A DNA stretch of 64,000 bases from Budorcas taxicolor (lineage: Eukaryota > Chordata > Mammalia > Artiodactyla > Bovidae): positions 38,694,501 to 38,758,500 of the forward strand of contig NC_068913.1 of the NCBI RefSeq assembly GCF_023091745.1, given 5' to 3'. Within the stretch, counting starts at the first letter, position 1. Each line of letters begins with the position of its first letter. A program made the position numbers and the translations under genes. Shown here in pieces: positions 1-12,107 of this stretch. The notes beneath the pieces were generated by a model. That model did no database searches. It was given only the letters and a program-made list of their open reading frames with translations, and was not told the DNA's origin.

Positions 1-1249
1 TTTTCTCCCATTCTGAAGGCTGTCTTTTCACCTTTCTTATAGTTTCCTTCGTTGTGCAAAAGCTTTTAAGTTTAATTAGGTCCCATTTGTTTATTTTTGC
101 TTTTATTTCCATTACTCTGGGAGGTGCGTCATAGAGGAACCTGCTGTGATTTATGTCAGAGAGTGTTTTGCCTATGTTTTCCTCTAGGAGCTTTATAGTT
201 TCTGGTTTTACGTTTAGATCTTTAATCCATTTTGAGTTTATTTTTGTGTATGGTGTTAGAAAGTGTTCTAGTTTCATTCTTTTACAAGTGGTTGACCAGT
301 TTTCCCAGCACCACTTGTTAAAGAGATTGTCTTTACTCCATTGTATATTCTTGCCTCCTTTGTCAAAGATAAGGTGTCCATAGGGGCATGACTTATCTTT
401 GGGCTTTCTATTTTGTTCCATTGAACTATATTTCTGTCTTTATGCCAGTACCATACTGTCTTGATGACTGTAGGCAGGTTGATTCCTCTAGTTCCATTCT
501 TCTTTCTCAAGATCGCTTTGGCTATTTGAGGTTTTTTGTATTTCCATACAAATTGTGAAATTATTTGTTCTAGTTCTCTGAAAAATACCATTGGTAGCTT
601 GATAGGGATTGCATTGAATCTATAGGTTGCTTTGGGTCGTATACTCATTTTCACTATATTGATTCTTCCAATTCATGAACATGGTATTTTCTCCATCTAT
701 TAGTGTCCTCTTTGATTTCTTTCACCAGTGTTTTATAGCTTTCTATATATAGGTCTTTGGTTTCTCTAGGTAGATATATTCCTAAGTATTTTATTATTTT
801 TTTGCAATGGTGAATGGAATTCTTTCCATAATTTCTCTTTCTGTTTTCTCATTGTTAGTGTATTGGAATGCAACGGATTTCTGTGTGTTAATTTTATATC
901 CTGAAACTTTACTATATTCACTGATTAGCTCTAGCAATTTTCTGGTGGAGTCTTTAGGGTTTTCTATGTAGAGGATAATGTCATCTGCAAACAGAGAGAG
1001 TTTTACTTCTTCTTTTCCAACCTGGATTCCTTTTATTTCTTTTTCTGCTGTAATTGCTACGGCTAAAACTACCAAAACTATGTTGAATAGTAGTGGTGAG
1101 AGTGGACATCCTTGTCTTTTTCCTGACTTTAGGGGAAATGCTTTCAATTTTTCACCATTGAGGATAATGTTTGATGTGGGTTTGTCATATATAGCTTTTA
1201 TTATGTTGAGGCATGTTCCTTCTATTCCTGCTTTCTGAAGGGTTTTTAT
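1..1249 (-). mobile_element. LINE-1 fragment, ORF2 part (antisense)
   Basis: Antisense copy of the second half of L1 ORF2, cut by the left window edge. Positions 1-745 align in the same orientation with 61160-61927 of the other L1 in this window. The copy runs into the reverse transcriptase domain and stops matching near 1249, where a different L1 3' segment begins. Frameshifts show it is dead. Confidence 0.93.
274..1147 (-). pseudogene. L1 ORF2 reverse transcriptase remnant
   Basis: Minus-strand frames at 1147-794 and 654-274 are the broken remains of L1 ORF2, the endonuclease/reverse transcriptase that copies L1 RNA into the genome. The first frame carries the pattern GCPLSPLLFN followed about 50 residues later by FADD, the catalytic core of the polymerase. 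The second frame covers the region after the polymerase (WHKDRN, then WNKIESP). The two frames differ by one base, and stops lie between 660 and 790. Near 390 the translation slips again. Relative to the other L1 at 61160-61930, 24 bases (8 codons) are missing in frame near 463-480. Family assignment rests on these motifs and on colinearity with the second copy. Confidence 0.9.
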
Positions 1250-1349
1250 CCGACTTACTTCTTTTAATATGATAATCTCTGGATCTATTCATGTTGCTGC
1301 AAATGGCAATATTTCATTCTTTTTATGGCTGAGTAATGTTTCTTTGTGT

Positions 1350-1578
1350 ATGTGTGTGCCTGCATGCTCAGTTGTTAAGTCGTCTTGGACCTTTTGCAAC
1401 CCCATAAACTGTATCCCACCAGGCTCCTCTGTCCATGGGATTTTCCAAGCAATAATATTGGAGTGGGTTGCAATTTCCTACTCCATGGGATCTTCCTGAC
1501 CCAGGGGTCAAAGCTGTGTCTTCTGCATCTCCTGCATTGGCAGGTGGATTCTTAACCAGTGAGCCACCTAGGAAGCCC
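1350..1578 (-). mobile_element. Bov-tA SINE (antisense)
   Basis: Full-length tRNA-derived ruminant SINE. The head, on the minus strand, is the GGGCTTCC(C/T)-type start, here ending the element at 1571-1578. The body has the usual blocks (ACTCCA, GGGATCTTCC, CATTGGCAGG). It interrupts the L1 3' segment. Confidence 0.92.
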
Positions 1579-1624
1579 TTGTATTTATTGTAGCACTATT
1601 TGCAATAACCAAGATATAGAAGTA

Positions 1625-1706
1625 ACTTAAGTGTACATCAACAGATGAATGGATAGATAAGTTGTATATTTTCTTTATCCATTCATCTGTTGATGGACAA
1701 TTAAGT
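1625..1706. repeat. Imperfect inverted repeat, hairpin
   Basis: Arms 1625-1655 and 1676-1706 are reverse complements over 31 bases with two mismatches. The inner 20 bases (1636-1655 and 1676-1695) match perfectly, leaving a 20-base loop. Both arms are the same L1 3' region in opposite orientation. Confidence 0.9.
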
Positions 1707-1958
1707 TAATTCCATGTCTTGACTATTGTAAATAGTGCTGCAATGAATATTGAGGTGCATGTATCTTTTTGAAGTGTGGTTTTCCATGAATATGTGCCCA
1801 GGAGTGAGATTTCTGGATCATATGATAGTTCTGCATTTATATTTTTAAGGAACTTTCATACTGTTGTCCATGGTGGCTGTAGCAGTTTACATTATCTCCA
1901 AGTGTGTAGGAGGGTTCCCTTTTCTCCACATCCTTACAAGCATTTATTGTTTGTAGAT

Positions 1959-2002
1959 TTATATATATATGCATATATATATATGTATATATATATATAT
2001 AA
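1959..2002. repeat. AT microsatellite
   Basis: Interrupted (TA)n tract with GC and GT breaks, lying inside the antisense L1 segment. Confidence 0.9.
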
Positions 2003-2085
2003 TGGCTATTCTGACCAGTGTGAGGTGATACCACATTGTTGTTTTGATTTGTATTTCTCTACTAGTTAGTGATGCTGAGTAAATA

Positions 2086-2492
2086 TTATCTTAATAAGGC
2101 CATATTTCAGGTATTTGAAATATTTTTCTATTTGCTCTATCTCAAAATGCTACTTTTCCCACATTTGTTTTTAACAGACATAGTATTTGAATTTACTTAG
2201 CAACAATCTCAGACATTAACATTTGATGCATTTAATTACATGCCAGTGGTTATTAGAAATTTTGTGAGTCTGTTTTTACACCTGCACACTTATTTCTTCA
2301 AAGTTATAAGTGAAAAGGGCAGAGAATAATGGAGCATGGAATTAATTGATGTTGTTTCACTCAGCAGAAGATTTGACGACTGTGAAGAAGGACTGAAAAA
2401 TTTTAAACTACAAGGTGATGGTGAGGATGCTAGATATCAGGAGGGCAGAGGTCACAAAAGTAAACTAAAATGTTATTTATGTATATGAAATG
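2086..2492. other. Unique AT-rich DNA
   Basis: No coding frame, repeat or site recognised. The first bases may be further decayed L1. Confidence 0.5.
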
Positions 2493-2711
2493 TTATGTGC
2501 TCTGTGCTTAGTCACTTCAGTTGTGTCCGACTCTTTGCAACCCCATGGAGTGTAGCCCACCAGGCTCCTCTGACAGTGGGGATTCTCCAGGCAAGGATAC
2601 TGGAGTGGGTTGCCATGTCCTCCTTCAGTGTATCTTCCCAACTCAGGGATCAAACCCACATCTACTGCATTGCAGGTGGATTCTTTACCATCTGAGCCAC
2701 CAGGGAAGCCC
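2493..2711 (-). mobile_element. Bov-tA SINE (antisense)
   Basis: Complete Bov-tA, ending in the reversed head block GGGAAGCCC at 2703-2711. Short similar flanks (AAATGTTAT at left, AAATGTAAT at right) may be a decayed target duplication. Confidence 0.93.
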
Positions 2712-3794
2712 ATAAAATGTAATATATCAAATCTAAGTCACATTATATCAATGAACACAGTAAATTACTGACCTTGGCCCACTTATTTCTGGGAATTCTT
2801 TTGATATTTATTATCACAAGATATGTGAATCAATATTTAGAGATAACCTTACCTTATTTTTATGAATTGATTTTTTTACAAAATTGTATTCTCTTTCAGA
2901 AGTGAATTTTATAAATAGATCAAATATATCCCATATCTTTATTTTATGAGCCAAAAAAATTGATGTGTGATTACAAAACTTGATATAAACTACAACTTCT
3001 AAATTTTCTAGTCATTCAATTTTTTAAAGAAGTAAACTTCATTTTCCTAACCCCTAGCATTCTGCTCTCCACACGTTGTTTAAAACCCTTCTATCTGAAA
3101 AAATGTCTTACCCTGTGCCTATCCTTTTGTACTTCATTTTGTCAGTAGTGCATTTCCTCATTTCTGAGACATTCCTTTAAAAGTAACACCAGAGCTGGTT
3201 TGCAGAAAAACATGCATAATAATGTTAGAAACGTGAAATGTCTAAGTGTAGGGCATGTGGCTGCTGTTAGTTTCCCCGTGAAGCCCAGTAAGGGCTTATA
3301 TCTCTTGACCGAAGGAGGTTTATTTAAATATTTTCCTTTCACTGGGAGGTGTAAGCACATCTGTTTATTATTCTTTCTATCCAGAGCCTAGTTTTTGGAC
3401 CAAACACACACATGCAATACACAAATTCATATACATCTTTTCCAAGAGAAAAATAAATACTACTTTTTAGGTATAATATAATTTTATATATGAGAAGGAA
3501 AAAAATAGATTTCCTAAGATTTTCATTATTTACCCTCTGTTTCTTTACCAATAAAGTTAGTAATTTATTTTTCAGAACCGAACTTATTGTGCTTTCTCAG
3601 ACTCAAGAGAACAAGATAGTAGATGATTGTGGAATTGAACTTTTCTTAGTGATGTCCACTGAGTATAGACAGAAAGACTTTGAGAAAGTCATCCTAATTA
3701 TGACTAAACTGTAGTTTTAACTGAGTCTTCATTTTTAAAAATTTCTATCCTGGAAAAGTCAAAGGAATAGTTTTATTCTCCCAGTTAAATATAT
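2712..3794. other. Unique AT-rich DNA
   Basis: Short frames on both strands (up to about 74 codons) overlap each other and have no recognisable domain. No repeat recognised. Confidence 0.5.
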
Positions 3795-4114
3795 CAGTTC
3801 AATTCAGTTCAGTTGCTCAGTCATGTCTGACTCTGTGATCCCATGAATCGCAGCACTCCAGGCCTCCCTGTCCATCACCAACTCCCGGAGTTCACTCAGA
3901 CTCACGTCCATCAAGTCAGTGATGCCATCCAGCCATCTCATCCTCTGTTGTCCCCTTTTCCTCCTGCCCCCAATCCCTCCCAGCATCAGAGTCTTTTCCA
4001 ATGAGTCAACTCTTCGCATGAGGTGGCCAAAGTACTGGAGTTTCAGCTTTAGCATCATTCCTTCCAAAGAAATCCCAGGGCTGATCTCCTTCAGAATAGA
4101 CTAGTTGGATCTTG
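3795..4114 (-). mobile_element. BovB LINE 3' fragment (antisense)
   Basis: Starts with the reversed BovB tail (TTCAGTTCAG repeats) and reads back through the ORF2 C-terminal region. The minus frame at 4067-3804 holds QYFGHLMRRVDSLEKT and MRWLDGITD, conserved in the BovB ORF2 end. It breaks off near 4114. Confidence 0.95.
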
Positions 4115-5384
4115 ATATAATTCTTAGTTGATTTTAGCAGTGTTAGAAAAATGATGTTACTACTAGTTGTTTTGAAAATTATAAGTAAAAGATATACTCA
4201 TTCAGTATCTGTTGGTAATAATTCTTGATCAGCATTTGAAATTTACAATTCTTGGGAGTAATTTTTCTATGCAACATGCTATTCATATTGTTTTATTTGT
4301 AAAATATTTATTGAACAAGTATAATGTTGAGAGATGTTGATTCAAATTAAATCACAATATTTTACTCAAAGTTGTTCACGATAAAATTGAAGGGATTCTG
4401 TGTACATAAATTTTTTAAATATAACACAAAATGTTTCTTAAACTATAATGTACATATAAATCTGGAAATCTTGTCCAATGTAATTTTAATTTAGTATATC
4501 TGAATCATTTATATTCTAACAAGTTCACAGGTGATGCGGCTATAACTGGTATGGGGACCAGTTACGTGCGTATGCTTTACAGCATCAAATAGGAGTGGCA
4601 CAACTCTCAAACCTGAGCTGTGATTCACAGGATTGGTAAGAATTTACCACACAGAGAAAATAGAGAAAGGTGTTTTTACATGGGAAAATAAAAAACACAG
4701 TAAGAGCCTTAGAAACTCCAAAACCCACGGAGTTCCTAGAGCAAATGCTCTAATTGTGGCTCAACTTTATTACACAAGGCAGAGTGTGGGGCAGCTGCCT
4801 TAAACTAGGGTGCCACATTGTCAGCTATACCGAGGCAAACTTGAGAAATGGGAGGATTGTTCCATCATTTTGTTTTTTTAATTTTTATTTTTACTTTATT
4901 TTACTTTACAATTTTAACATTACTTCCTTTCTTCCTTTTCTATATCCTCTACCTGACCTTTATCCCCACTCTTATTTTGTGCCCTGTTCTTTCTTACCAA
5001 CAGTTGCTGTCATCCTATCAGCAGAACTTAGGCACTTCATTAAGTTTTAAATTTTCCCCCAACTCAGTATTTTCATAGAGGACTTTCTAGAGAATGACAC
5101 ACTAGCTGCAATGGAAAGGAAACAGCTATTCTGAAAGAATGATACATGAGAAGTATAGAGTACAGAAAAACCTCAGAGATTTTCTGTATTTAAAAAGTGA
5201 ATGTACCAGTATTCCTTCTGTCAAACCTTGCTTTATTTTCCAGGCAAATAAATGACTACACAGTTTGTGGCAGACTATGTATTCTGAGGTGAAAATTGGG
5301 GAAAGGATAGGGAATAGACAAGTGTCTGCACTGTTTGTTTTAAAGGTATGATCCAGACTGGAGAGAAAAAAGTTTAGGATAATA
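4115..5384. other. Unique AT-rich DNA
   Basis: Nothing recognised. A T-rich run near 4866-4915 could be an old retroposon tail, but what follows does not match the L1 3' ends elsewhere in the window. Confidence 0.45.
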
Positions 5385-5545
5385 TTTCATGATGCTGAGG
5401 GGTGGGATGGGGAGGGAGGTTCAGGATGGGAACACATGTACTCCCATGGCTGATTCATGTTAATGTATGGCAAAAACCAATACAACATTGTAAAGTAATT
5501 AGCCTCCAATTAAAATAAATAAATTTTAAAATAAATAAATTAAAA
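5385..5545 (+). mobile_element. L1 3' UTR end (sense)
   Basis: Short, heavily 5'-truncated artiodactyl L1 tail: a G-rich stretch (GGGGAGGGAGG), then ACACATGTA, then CAATACAACATTGTAAAGTAA and an A-rich AAATAAAT end. The same tail appears antisense at 35743-36030 and 60092. Confidence 0.85.
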
Positions 5546-5589
5546 TATATCATTGTGAATTAAAACTAGGTTCAGTTTAAGACTTATGG

Positions 5590-5880
5590 ACAAGGGTGTG
5601 GGAGAAGAGGAAGAGGGTGAGATGAATGGAGAGAGCAGCATGGATGCATACACACTAGCATATGTGAATAGAGAGCCAATGGGAATTTGCTGTATGACTC
5701 ACAGAACTCAAACGGGGGCCCTGTAATAACCTAGAGGGGTGGGAATGGTCTGGAGGTGGGAGGGAAACTCAAGAGAGAGGGGACATATGTACACCTATGG
5801 TTAATTCAAGTTGACGTATGATGGAAATCAAACCAATATTGTAAACCAATCATCAATCAATTAAAAATAAATATTTTTTT
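5590..5880 (+). mobile_element. L1 3' UTR end, second type (sense)
   Basis: A second L1 tail in tandem with the previous one: GGGAATTTGCTGTATGACTC, CCTAGAGGGGTGGGAATGG, then ACATATGTACACCTATGG and CAATTAAAAATAAATA at the end. The wording differs from the first tail, so these are two independent insertions. Confidence 0.82.
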
Positions 5881-6139
5881 AAAAACTAGGTGCAATTCAA
5901 AATTAACTCAAATAACAGTAGTTTTATCTCGGTGACCAGTTGTTTGATATCCCAATACATATTCTTCTCTTCCTTTTTGTAACTTGATTTCAGTTCATAG
6001 ATTTCCTTGAAGCTTGGTGTGACTATGGAACTAATTCTAGCCAACAAATTAGAACCTATGGATGGTGGAGGATTGAGTCAAAGAGAATTTGTTGGAGTGT
6101 CATTCTAGTCCACCATATCCCTTTCTGATACTTTTTCAA

Positions 6140-6310
6140 TACAAATATTTGAGTCTTTACTGTGTGTTAAGAACTGTTCTTTTGTTTTATGTTTATTATC
6201 CAGTTTAAGTCTATTATTCTCTGAGATGAGTGCTAGAATAAACTCCATTTTAACAGTGAACTGTTATGGATTTTGAGGAGGATAACAAGTAATGAGTAGA
6301 CTTGAATTTA
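6140..6310 (+). mobile_element. Probable MIR SINE
   Basis: Decayed match to the MIR 3' half order: TTACTGTGTGTTAAGAACTG, a run ending in TATTATC, then an AATAAACTCCATTTTA-like block and TTAACAGTGAA. Low similarity, so tentative. Confidence 0.42.
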
Positions 6311-7429
6311 TGCTGAGAGTGTTAATGTAATTACATTTAATATGTTTTTAATATTCTGTAATATTTTATCTGTTGCACATACTAATGACATTGTCACTAG
6401 ATATTTGTATATTTATTTGAGCTTTTTCAATCTGCTTACAAGAAGTTTTCAGTAATGTGTCTGCTTCCTTAATGTTTAGTTGCCTCTATAGTTTTCTTCC
6501 TAAGAAGATCAAATGTTCTTTTGGTTCACTTTATTCCTACTGTTTTTGCTTTTCATATGGTATGTTTCTGGATAATCGCTTGAACAGATAATGCCTCATC
6601 AGTGGACAAGGTTTTGAGGTGATACCACAAAAGCATGTGCGTGATGCAAGATGGGGAAAATGGAAGAAGGAAAACAGGGATTAACACTTATAAAATCATA
6701 AATGCAGATAATTGCCAATGCCTTTATTGTTAAAAACAGCTAAAATCTTCCATTCCTTATCTGAAAAAGAAATGCACTTATCCTTTCATAACATTTCAAT
6801 CTCATCCAGTAAATGTAATAAGTAAAATTATTTGAATTCTGAGACTGGATTTCTGGTTCATGAGTCTGTTGTCTCACTGTTCATGGCAGCACCCACTCTG
6901 TACACCAGATGGCATGGTCGGTCGGCTCTAGCTACAGAAGCCTGAATCATCAGAACTAATATTCATGAAGAAAATGGCATTCATTATTAATTTATCACAT
7001 TGGAATCACATTATTTGCATGGGAAATTGCCATGAATTTAACATTTTCTTTTACCATAAACACATTTATTTAATAGAATATATGTATGCTTGTGTATGCC
7101 AAATTGAAATATATTTATGCATACATTTTGGTTGTATAAGGCTCATCAAACATTTAGCACTGGAATTATTGTATTAAATACTTTTCAGCCTTGTCAAGAG
7201 GCAATAATAAGGAAACTGTAGACAGTTTACCAGATGAATAGCTGTATGATGCAGGTGTATTATAAAAAGAGACAGTTGGCTACTATGAATAAGGTATGTT
7301 TGACAACATCAAAATGTAATGTTCCTCTACCTCTGGAATTCACCAGAATGCATAGGTGCTTCTGGTGTCTTCTTGGATAAATATTATTTATTCATTAAGA
7401 GCGTGACTAGTTTCATCCAGATCATAACT

Positions 7430-7600
7430 CCAACATTTAGTCTATGTATGTCACATGAAGTAAGTTATTTATCCCTGTTTTCTTATCTGGAAAATGGGTT
7501 TGATAACAATTGTACCTCCTAGATAGAATTGTCCTAAGAAATCAGTGACCTAGCACATAAAAGTTTTAGAATATAAAAAATTCAATAAATGTTAGCTAGT
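7430..7600 (+). mobile_element. MIR SINE
   Basis: Clear MIR order: AAGTAAGTTATTTATCCC, TTCTTATCTGGAAAATGGG, TTGATAACAATTGTACCTCC, GTGACCTAGCACATAAAAG and TCAATAAATGTTAG. Confidence 0.8.
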
Positions 7601-7653
7601 AGTAGTAGCAATAGTAGTAATAGCCATAGTATTAATAGCAGCAATAGTGGTAC
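7596..7653. repeat. Degenerate (TAG/CAA)n trinucleotide tract
   Basis: Runs of AGTAGTAGTAG followed by imperfect TAGTAATAGC units, grown from the 3' end of the MIR. Confidence 0.75.
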
Positions 7654-7776
7654 GGTTTCTTAGGATAACAGGTTTTTAACAAGAAGTTTTAGGAAACTAA
7701 ATATTCAACTGATTCTCTATTCGTACATGGTGATTTCCACTTTTGCCTTTACTCTGTCTCTCTGATATACATGCAA

Positions 7777-7801
7777 ACACACACACACACACACACACAC
7801 A
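7777..7801. repeat. (AC)n microsatellite
   Basis: Uninterrupted AC dinucleotides, about 12 units. Confidence 0.98.
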
Positions 7802-10023
7802 TCCTTTCACATGATATCATCTGTTAATTGATTTGGCTTGCTAATTCTTTCCCTGCAGCATCACATATCCTGTTTTACTCACTGAAGTCTTACTATACAC
7901 TTTCCAACAGACTAAGTCACCAGCCATTGCTGTACCTCTGCAAGATATTTCTTTCCTGCACCTTGTATTTGTGAGGATTCTTCAGTTGCAAAATAGAGAA
8001 ATCAAATCAACCTGACCTAAGCAAGAAAAAACAGATTTATTGGTGCTTTTTATCAAAGAATCCCAAGTTTTAATGGTGTTCTCAAGTCCCCAGTCATCTG
8101 TCTCTCTCCTGGACTTCCTGTAAGTTGCTTTCATTCCTCCTGCCTCTGCAGAAAGACTTACTTCATACCCTGGGAGTCCATGGCCTCCAACAAATCTAGG
8201 TTTACATCAGTTCAGGTAGTCATCCTGGAGGAAAGAAAGATTGTCTCTTTCAAAATATTTTGTGTTAAAAACAAGATTTTATCAAGTCCTTGTGCCAATA
8301 ACTGTGGCTTGAAGAATAAGGTAAATTTATTGGCTGAGCTTGAGTTAAATTCTCACTTCAAAATTTAAAACAGAATTCAGCACTTTGGATCCCATTACAG
8401 CCACATGGATGGAGGAGGCCAATTCTCTTATTTTGAGTCTGGCTGTTATTTCCAGATGAATGATGAAGGGGAAGTCTAGCAAAATAAAAATAGGAGATGT
8501 TATACACAGCTATAGGAGTGAATGTATTTAAAATTTTTGGTCTCTAGCTTAATATTTTTTTATTTTGTGCAAATGTTGCTATTTTAATGGAGTAAGTTTG
8601 CATTTTATGGAGTAGAAAGCTAGAATAATAATGTAGAAAATAATTTTGCTTCATTTGAGCATTTATTCTTCTTTTGCTATTCTAGTGAGATTTGACAAAT
8701 TTATATACAATCATAATAACTCTAGAATAACAAAGCAAATCTCACTTTTGTTGTGCACTTTAACAAACTTTGAGTTAACTAGGTTGAAGTTCTAAATAAT
8801 AGTATGATCACAAAAACTGGTTAAAATAACATTGCCCCAAGGCAACACACAATAAAAAGTCAAAATCTAGAGCAGTTTGTATAAAATACACTGTGGCAAA
8901 ATATATTGTTCCTTTCTGCATAAAGACATTTGCAAATGATATTCAATTTTATCACAAGTTCCTGTGTATCTGGAAGAAAATTCAACTTCCTACAAGCTAA
9001 TTTTGAATAGTCATTTTGCAATGGGATACTATTCCAACATGACTGAAAGTGAATCTTGGTTTTTAGAATATTTTAGATATATGCCAGTACAAAATTAATT
9101 TCTATAGAACTTAGACCTGACTCTAAAATAAAGCAGATTTAAAAGCATAAATCATAGATTTAGTTTTACCTCCGCTTAGAATTGTAAAATCCCATTCACC
9201 ATAGCCTAGGTTTTACATAATACATTCTAACTTTTACATAATGGAAACCAGGATGCATGAAAGCAAAAATGTAAACTAATTTTTAAAGTAACTGCAATAA
9301 CAACTTTTCTTCTTTTAAAATTTGTTTTATTATTTTACAGACTTTCAGTTTGTTTGCTACAAAAGTGAGTTCATTTTTTCACCTGGTATCGATAATAATA
9401 CTAAATGAAAGACTAGGTTATGATGGTAAGGAGGTGACCTAATTAAATCTAATTATCTGATTCCATTATTTTTAAAGCTCATCCATCTCGCCTTTTTTCT
9501 TGCAATTTCCTCAGGGATTTCACCCTGGAATCCAAAAGAATTTGAAGAAGCTAAACCTCTCCTTCTTCTTTGATGCTCATAAAAAATCTTGTTTTTTAAA
9601 ACAGTCAAGGGAATAAAAACTTCTGCCCGCTCTCCAAACATTCTTCCTTTAGGCAAGACTTAATGAAACCCAGCCTGCACTGAAAGCCACAGTAGCGAGA
9701 TATTTAATTTTAAAAGAAAGTTATATTAGTATACATTTAAATACAATTTTGTGGCTAAGACAGGAGGACAAGAGGCATGAGAGTTGTCTTATTAAAGTGC
9801 TACCACATGGAAAAAAGGATTGAAACAGTTTTGAGCTGCTTCTCAGAGTATAAATTAAACCAGTGGGTGAGATGGACATAGCCTATACACTGAAGATGTT
9901 CTTTAACAATTAGAGTTATTCCTGACCCAAGCTGTTTTCTAGAGGGATGCACAGGAAAAAAATTAAACCGGATGATCTCTAAGCTCACTTTAGAGCTGAG
10001 ATACTGGTGACTAAGCCTTTAGT

Positions 10024-10154
10024 AGTGTTAGTGTTAGTCGCTCAGTTGTGTCCGACTCTTTGCTACCCCATGGACTTTGGCCTGCCAGGCTCCTCTGTCC
10101 ACGGGATTCTCCAGGCAAGAATACTGGAGTGGGTTGCCATTCCCTTCTCCAAAA
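10024..10154 (-). mobile_element. Truncated Bov-tA SINE with target duplication
   Basis: 3' half of Bov-tA antisense (GTCGCTCAGTTGTGTCCGAC onward) flanked by CCTTTAGT at 10016-10023 and 10155-10162. The 8-bp direct repeat marks a complete, 5'-truncated insertion. Confidence 0.93.
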
Positions 10155-10162
10155 CCTTTAGT

Positions 10163-11540
10163 GAGCTTAAAAAAAAAAAAAAAAGTCTTACATTTCTTCT
10201 GAAAACCATAGTATGTAGCACAGGACCCAGTATTTAACATTTGATGATTTTGAATATTAAGCCAAAACTCTGAGGCTATTGACACCAGAAAAAAGAAATG
10301 TTATATTATCCTCTAATAACATTGACTTTTGATATAGCTATTCTTAGCTTTAGCTTATGTTGCTGACTTCTTTCATTCTATTTTCTTCTGAAAAAAGTAA
10401 GAAGACATCAACAAGTGTGCAATCAGAAAAGACCTCATAGGAGAGGAGAGATATTTTATGTTTTGGCAATAAATTATAAACATTTTCCTAGGATACACAA
10501 AAAGAAAGCCTATTTAATAAACCTATAGCATTTATAATATTCAACAACTAAAAAATTTAGTAGAAAGATGAAAATATGAACAAAGACTATAGTTTTATAA
10601 CTTCTTAGATTCAATATCACAGATATAAAAGCACCAATATTCACCTTTTTAACTTAATTTTATCTCTTGGATTTGCTTTGTGGAAAGTTCTGCACACTGT
10701 GTACTTACTTAAGTAATAGAAAAAAGAAAATTCTGTATTTTCATAAAATTTTGATTTCAGTATTTCAGAAGCAGGGTGTGAAGAGTCACATGGGTTAATG
10801 GACTCTTGATGAGTGATTTTTATGACTCTCTTTTTGTTAACAGATAACAAGAAATCTCATCAACAGAAGCATTTTCAAGTGTGTGAAAATGAGCACATCA
10901 AAAGAAGTGAGCAGTGTCCTTTGATATTCTTTCAATTAGACATTGATTCACTATTCAGACCAAGTCAGATAATTTAATTCCAACAATGATTTTATTTATT
11001 CATTTACAAATCAACAGAATTTTATTTAAAAAAGAAAAACCAAAACCACCCAAATAAATCATTCTTCTTTATTGACCTCAAGGTCCTTTCTGACTGAGAA
11101 TTTTATTAACAATTTTAAAATTTGTAAAGAAAGAAATGAAAGATTAAAATAGGGTGCAAGTCAAATTGTGATTCCTCTTTATCCTGTCATTATCTGAAGG
11201 CTTTTGTGGTGAAAGTAAAAGAAACATAATTTACTGTATTGTAGAACTGAATTCTGGAAATACATGAAGGTACAATGCAAATAATTCTGGGTAGAAAATA
11301 GATATTTTGGTTTTAGTCTTGGTTGTAAAACAGCTAACTATATGACTTTGGAATGCTATTTCATTTAGTTATTAAATTTCATAATCTATAAAATGAAGTA
11401 GTTACTAGATAGATTATTTGCAGTTTTTGCACATGAAATTCTCTGGCAGCCATGAAGATGCACCACCCAGATCTTTCTTCAAAAGAACTTTCTCCATTGT
11501 AATTAGCTGACAAGCCTCAACTGCTGTGTCTTTAAAATTT
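10163..11540. other. Unique AT-rich DNA
   Basis: No gene recognised. An A-run lies at 10171-10185. Positions 11300-11405 show a weak MIR-like order (CAGCTAACTATATGACTTTG, TCTATAAAATGAAG). Confidence 0.5.
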
Positions 11541-11550
11541 GGTGCACTGT

Positions 11551-12087
11551 TTATGCCAAGGCTACTTTCTTCCTGGGCTTCCAGTGATTGAGAAGGATAT
11601 GACTTAAGAACTGTGTCATTTGTGCCTTTATGAAGGTAATTTCTTCTATCATGAATTCTTTACTCAGAGTCTCTGCATCAGGCTGGTGGGAGTTTCTCAG
11701 AGTTGTACTGTAGTTTGAGGCTATTAACCACTCAATCCTCTCACGTTCCTTCTCTTCCTTCACAGGTATCAAGTCAACATCGTGGTCTGGTGGTCTGGAG
11801 CTCCCCCATGTGGCAGCTGTGAGAAAGAGCTTCACACACCTCCAACTGCAGGGAGAATATTGGACCAACGGCTCCATCTGCTGTGCTCTGACATCCATTG
11901 CCAAGTTTGCACAGAGACTACACTTTCTGTGGAATGTTTCCTGCCAATGACTGACAGATGGTAAGGCATGCCCATTCCTGGAAGCCACAGGATGTCTCTG
12001 AAGGCCAACTTTGGCTTGCACACTCCATGAAGACCTTGCCAACCTTCTCTTAATGACTGCACATCTGTCTGAGATGCCTCCATTCAA
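11551..12087 (-). CDS. Unidentified 178-codon open frame, possibly a decayed retrocopy
   Basis: This is the longest frame in the window not explained by a known transposon. It runs 178 codons on the minus strand from an ATG at 12087. I recognise no domain. The first two thirds are rich in Trp, Cys and Arg without pattern. Residues from about 110 (KEEKERERIEWL) to the end are more helix-like, ending in a basic KPRKK. There is no signal peptide or membrane segment. Directly upstream lies a Bov-tA (12108-12313) and then another open stretch at 12517-12323, so an older transcribed sequence may have been split. The overlapping 83-codon frame at 12083-11832 shows that openness here is partly compositional, since the area is GC-richer than its surroundings. 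It may be chance, an ERV piece or a processed pseudogene; a real gene is unlikely. Confidence 0.2.
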   Translation of the reverse strand: MNGGISDRCAVIKRRLARSSWSVQAKVGLQRHPVASRNGHALPSVSHWQETFHRKCSLCANLAMDVRAQQMEPLVQYSPCSWRCVKLFLTAATWGSSRPPDHDVDLIPVKEEKERERIEWLIASNYSTTLRNSHQPDAETLSKEFMIEEITFIKAQMTQFLSHILLNHWKPRKKVALA

Positions 12088-12107
12088 CTTTCCCTCTCAC
12101 TTTCACT

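Larger units (their letters stand above)
1250..2085 (-). mobile_element. Second L1 3' segment, split and partly inverted
   Basis: Antisense L1 3'-end sequence at 1250-1345, a Bov-tA at 1350-1578, then about 85 bases in sense orientation (1579-1665), then antisense again to about 2085. The part after 1666 is colinear with 60585-60995 of the other L1. The inverted piece is the same target as its right neighbour, which creates a hairpin. This is a separate insertion from the fragment at 1-1249, because the order along L1 jumps back. Confidence 0.82.
5881..10015. other. Unique DNA with scattered old repeats
   Basis: About 4 kb without a recognisable gene. Apart from MIR pieces and microsatellites listed separately, 7985-8210 has the look of an old interspersed repeat (GCAAAATAGAGAAATCAAA, then CAGATTTATTGG), but I could not assign a family. 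Frames here are short and featureless. Confidence 0.5.

Noticed and set aside
153..383. Plus-strand frames across the two L1 copies (also 978-1238, 1776-2069, 61006-61293 and 61482-61859)
   Set aside because: They read the antisense of L1 ORF2; the minus-strand motifs explain the sequence.
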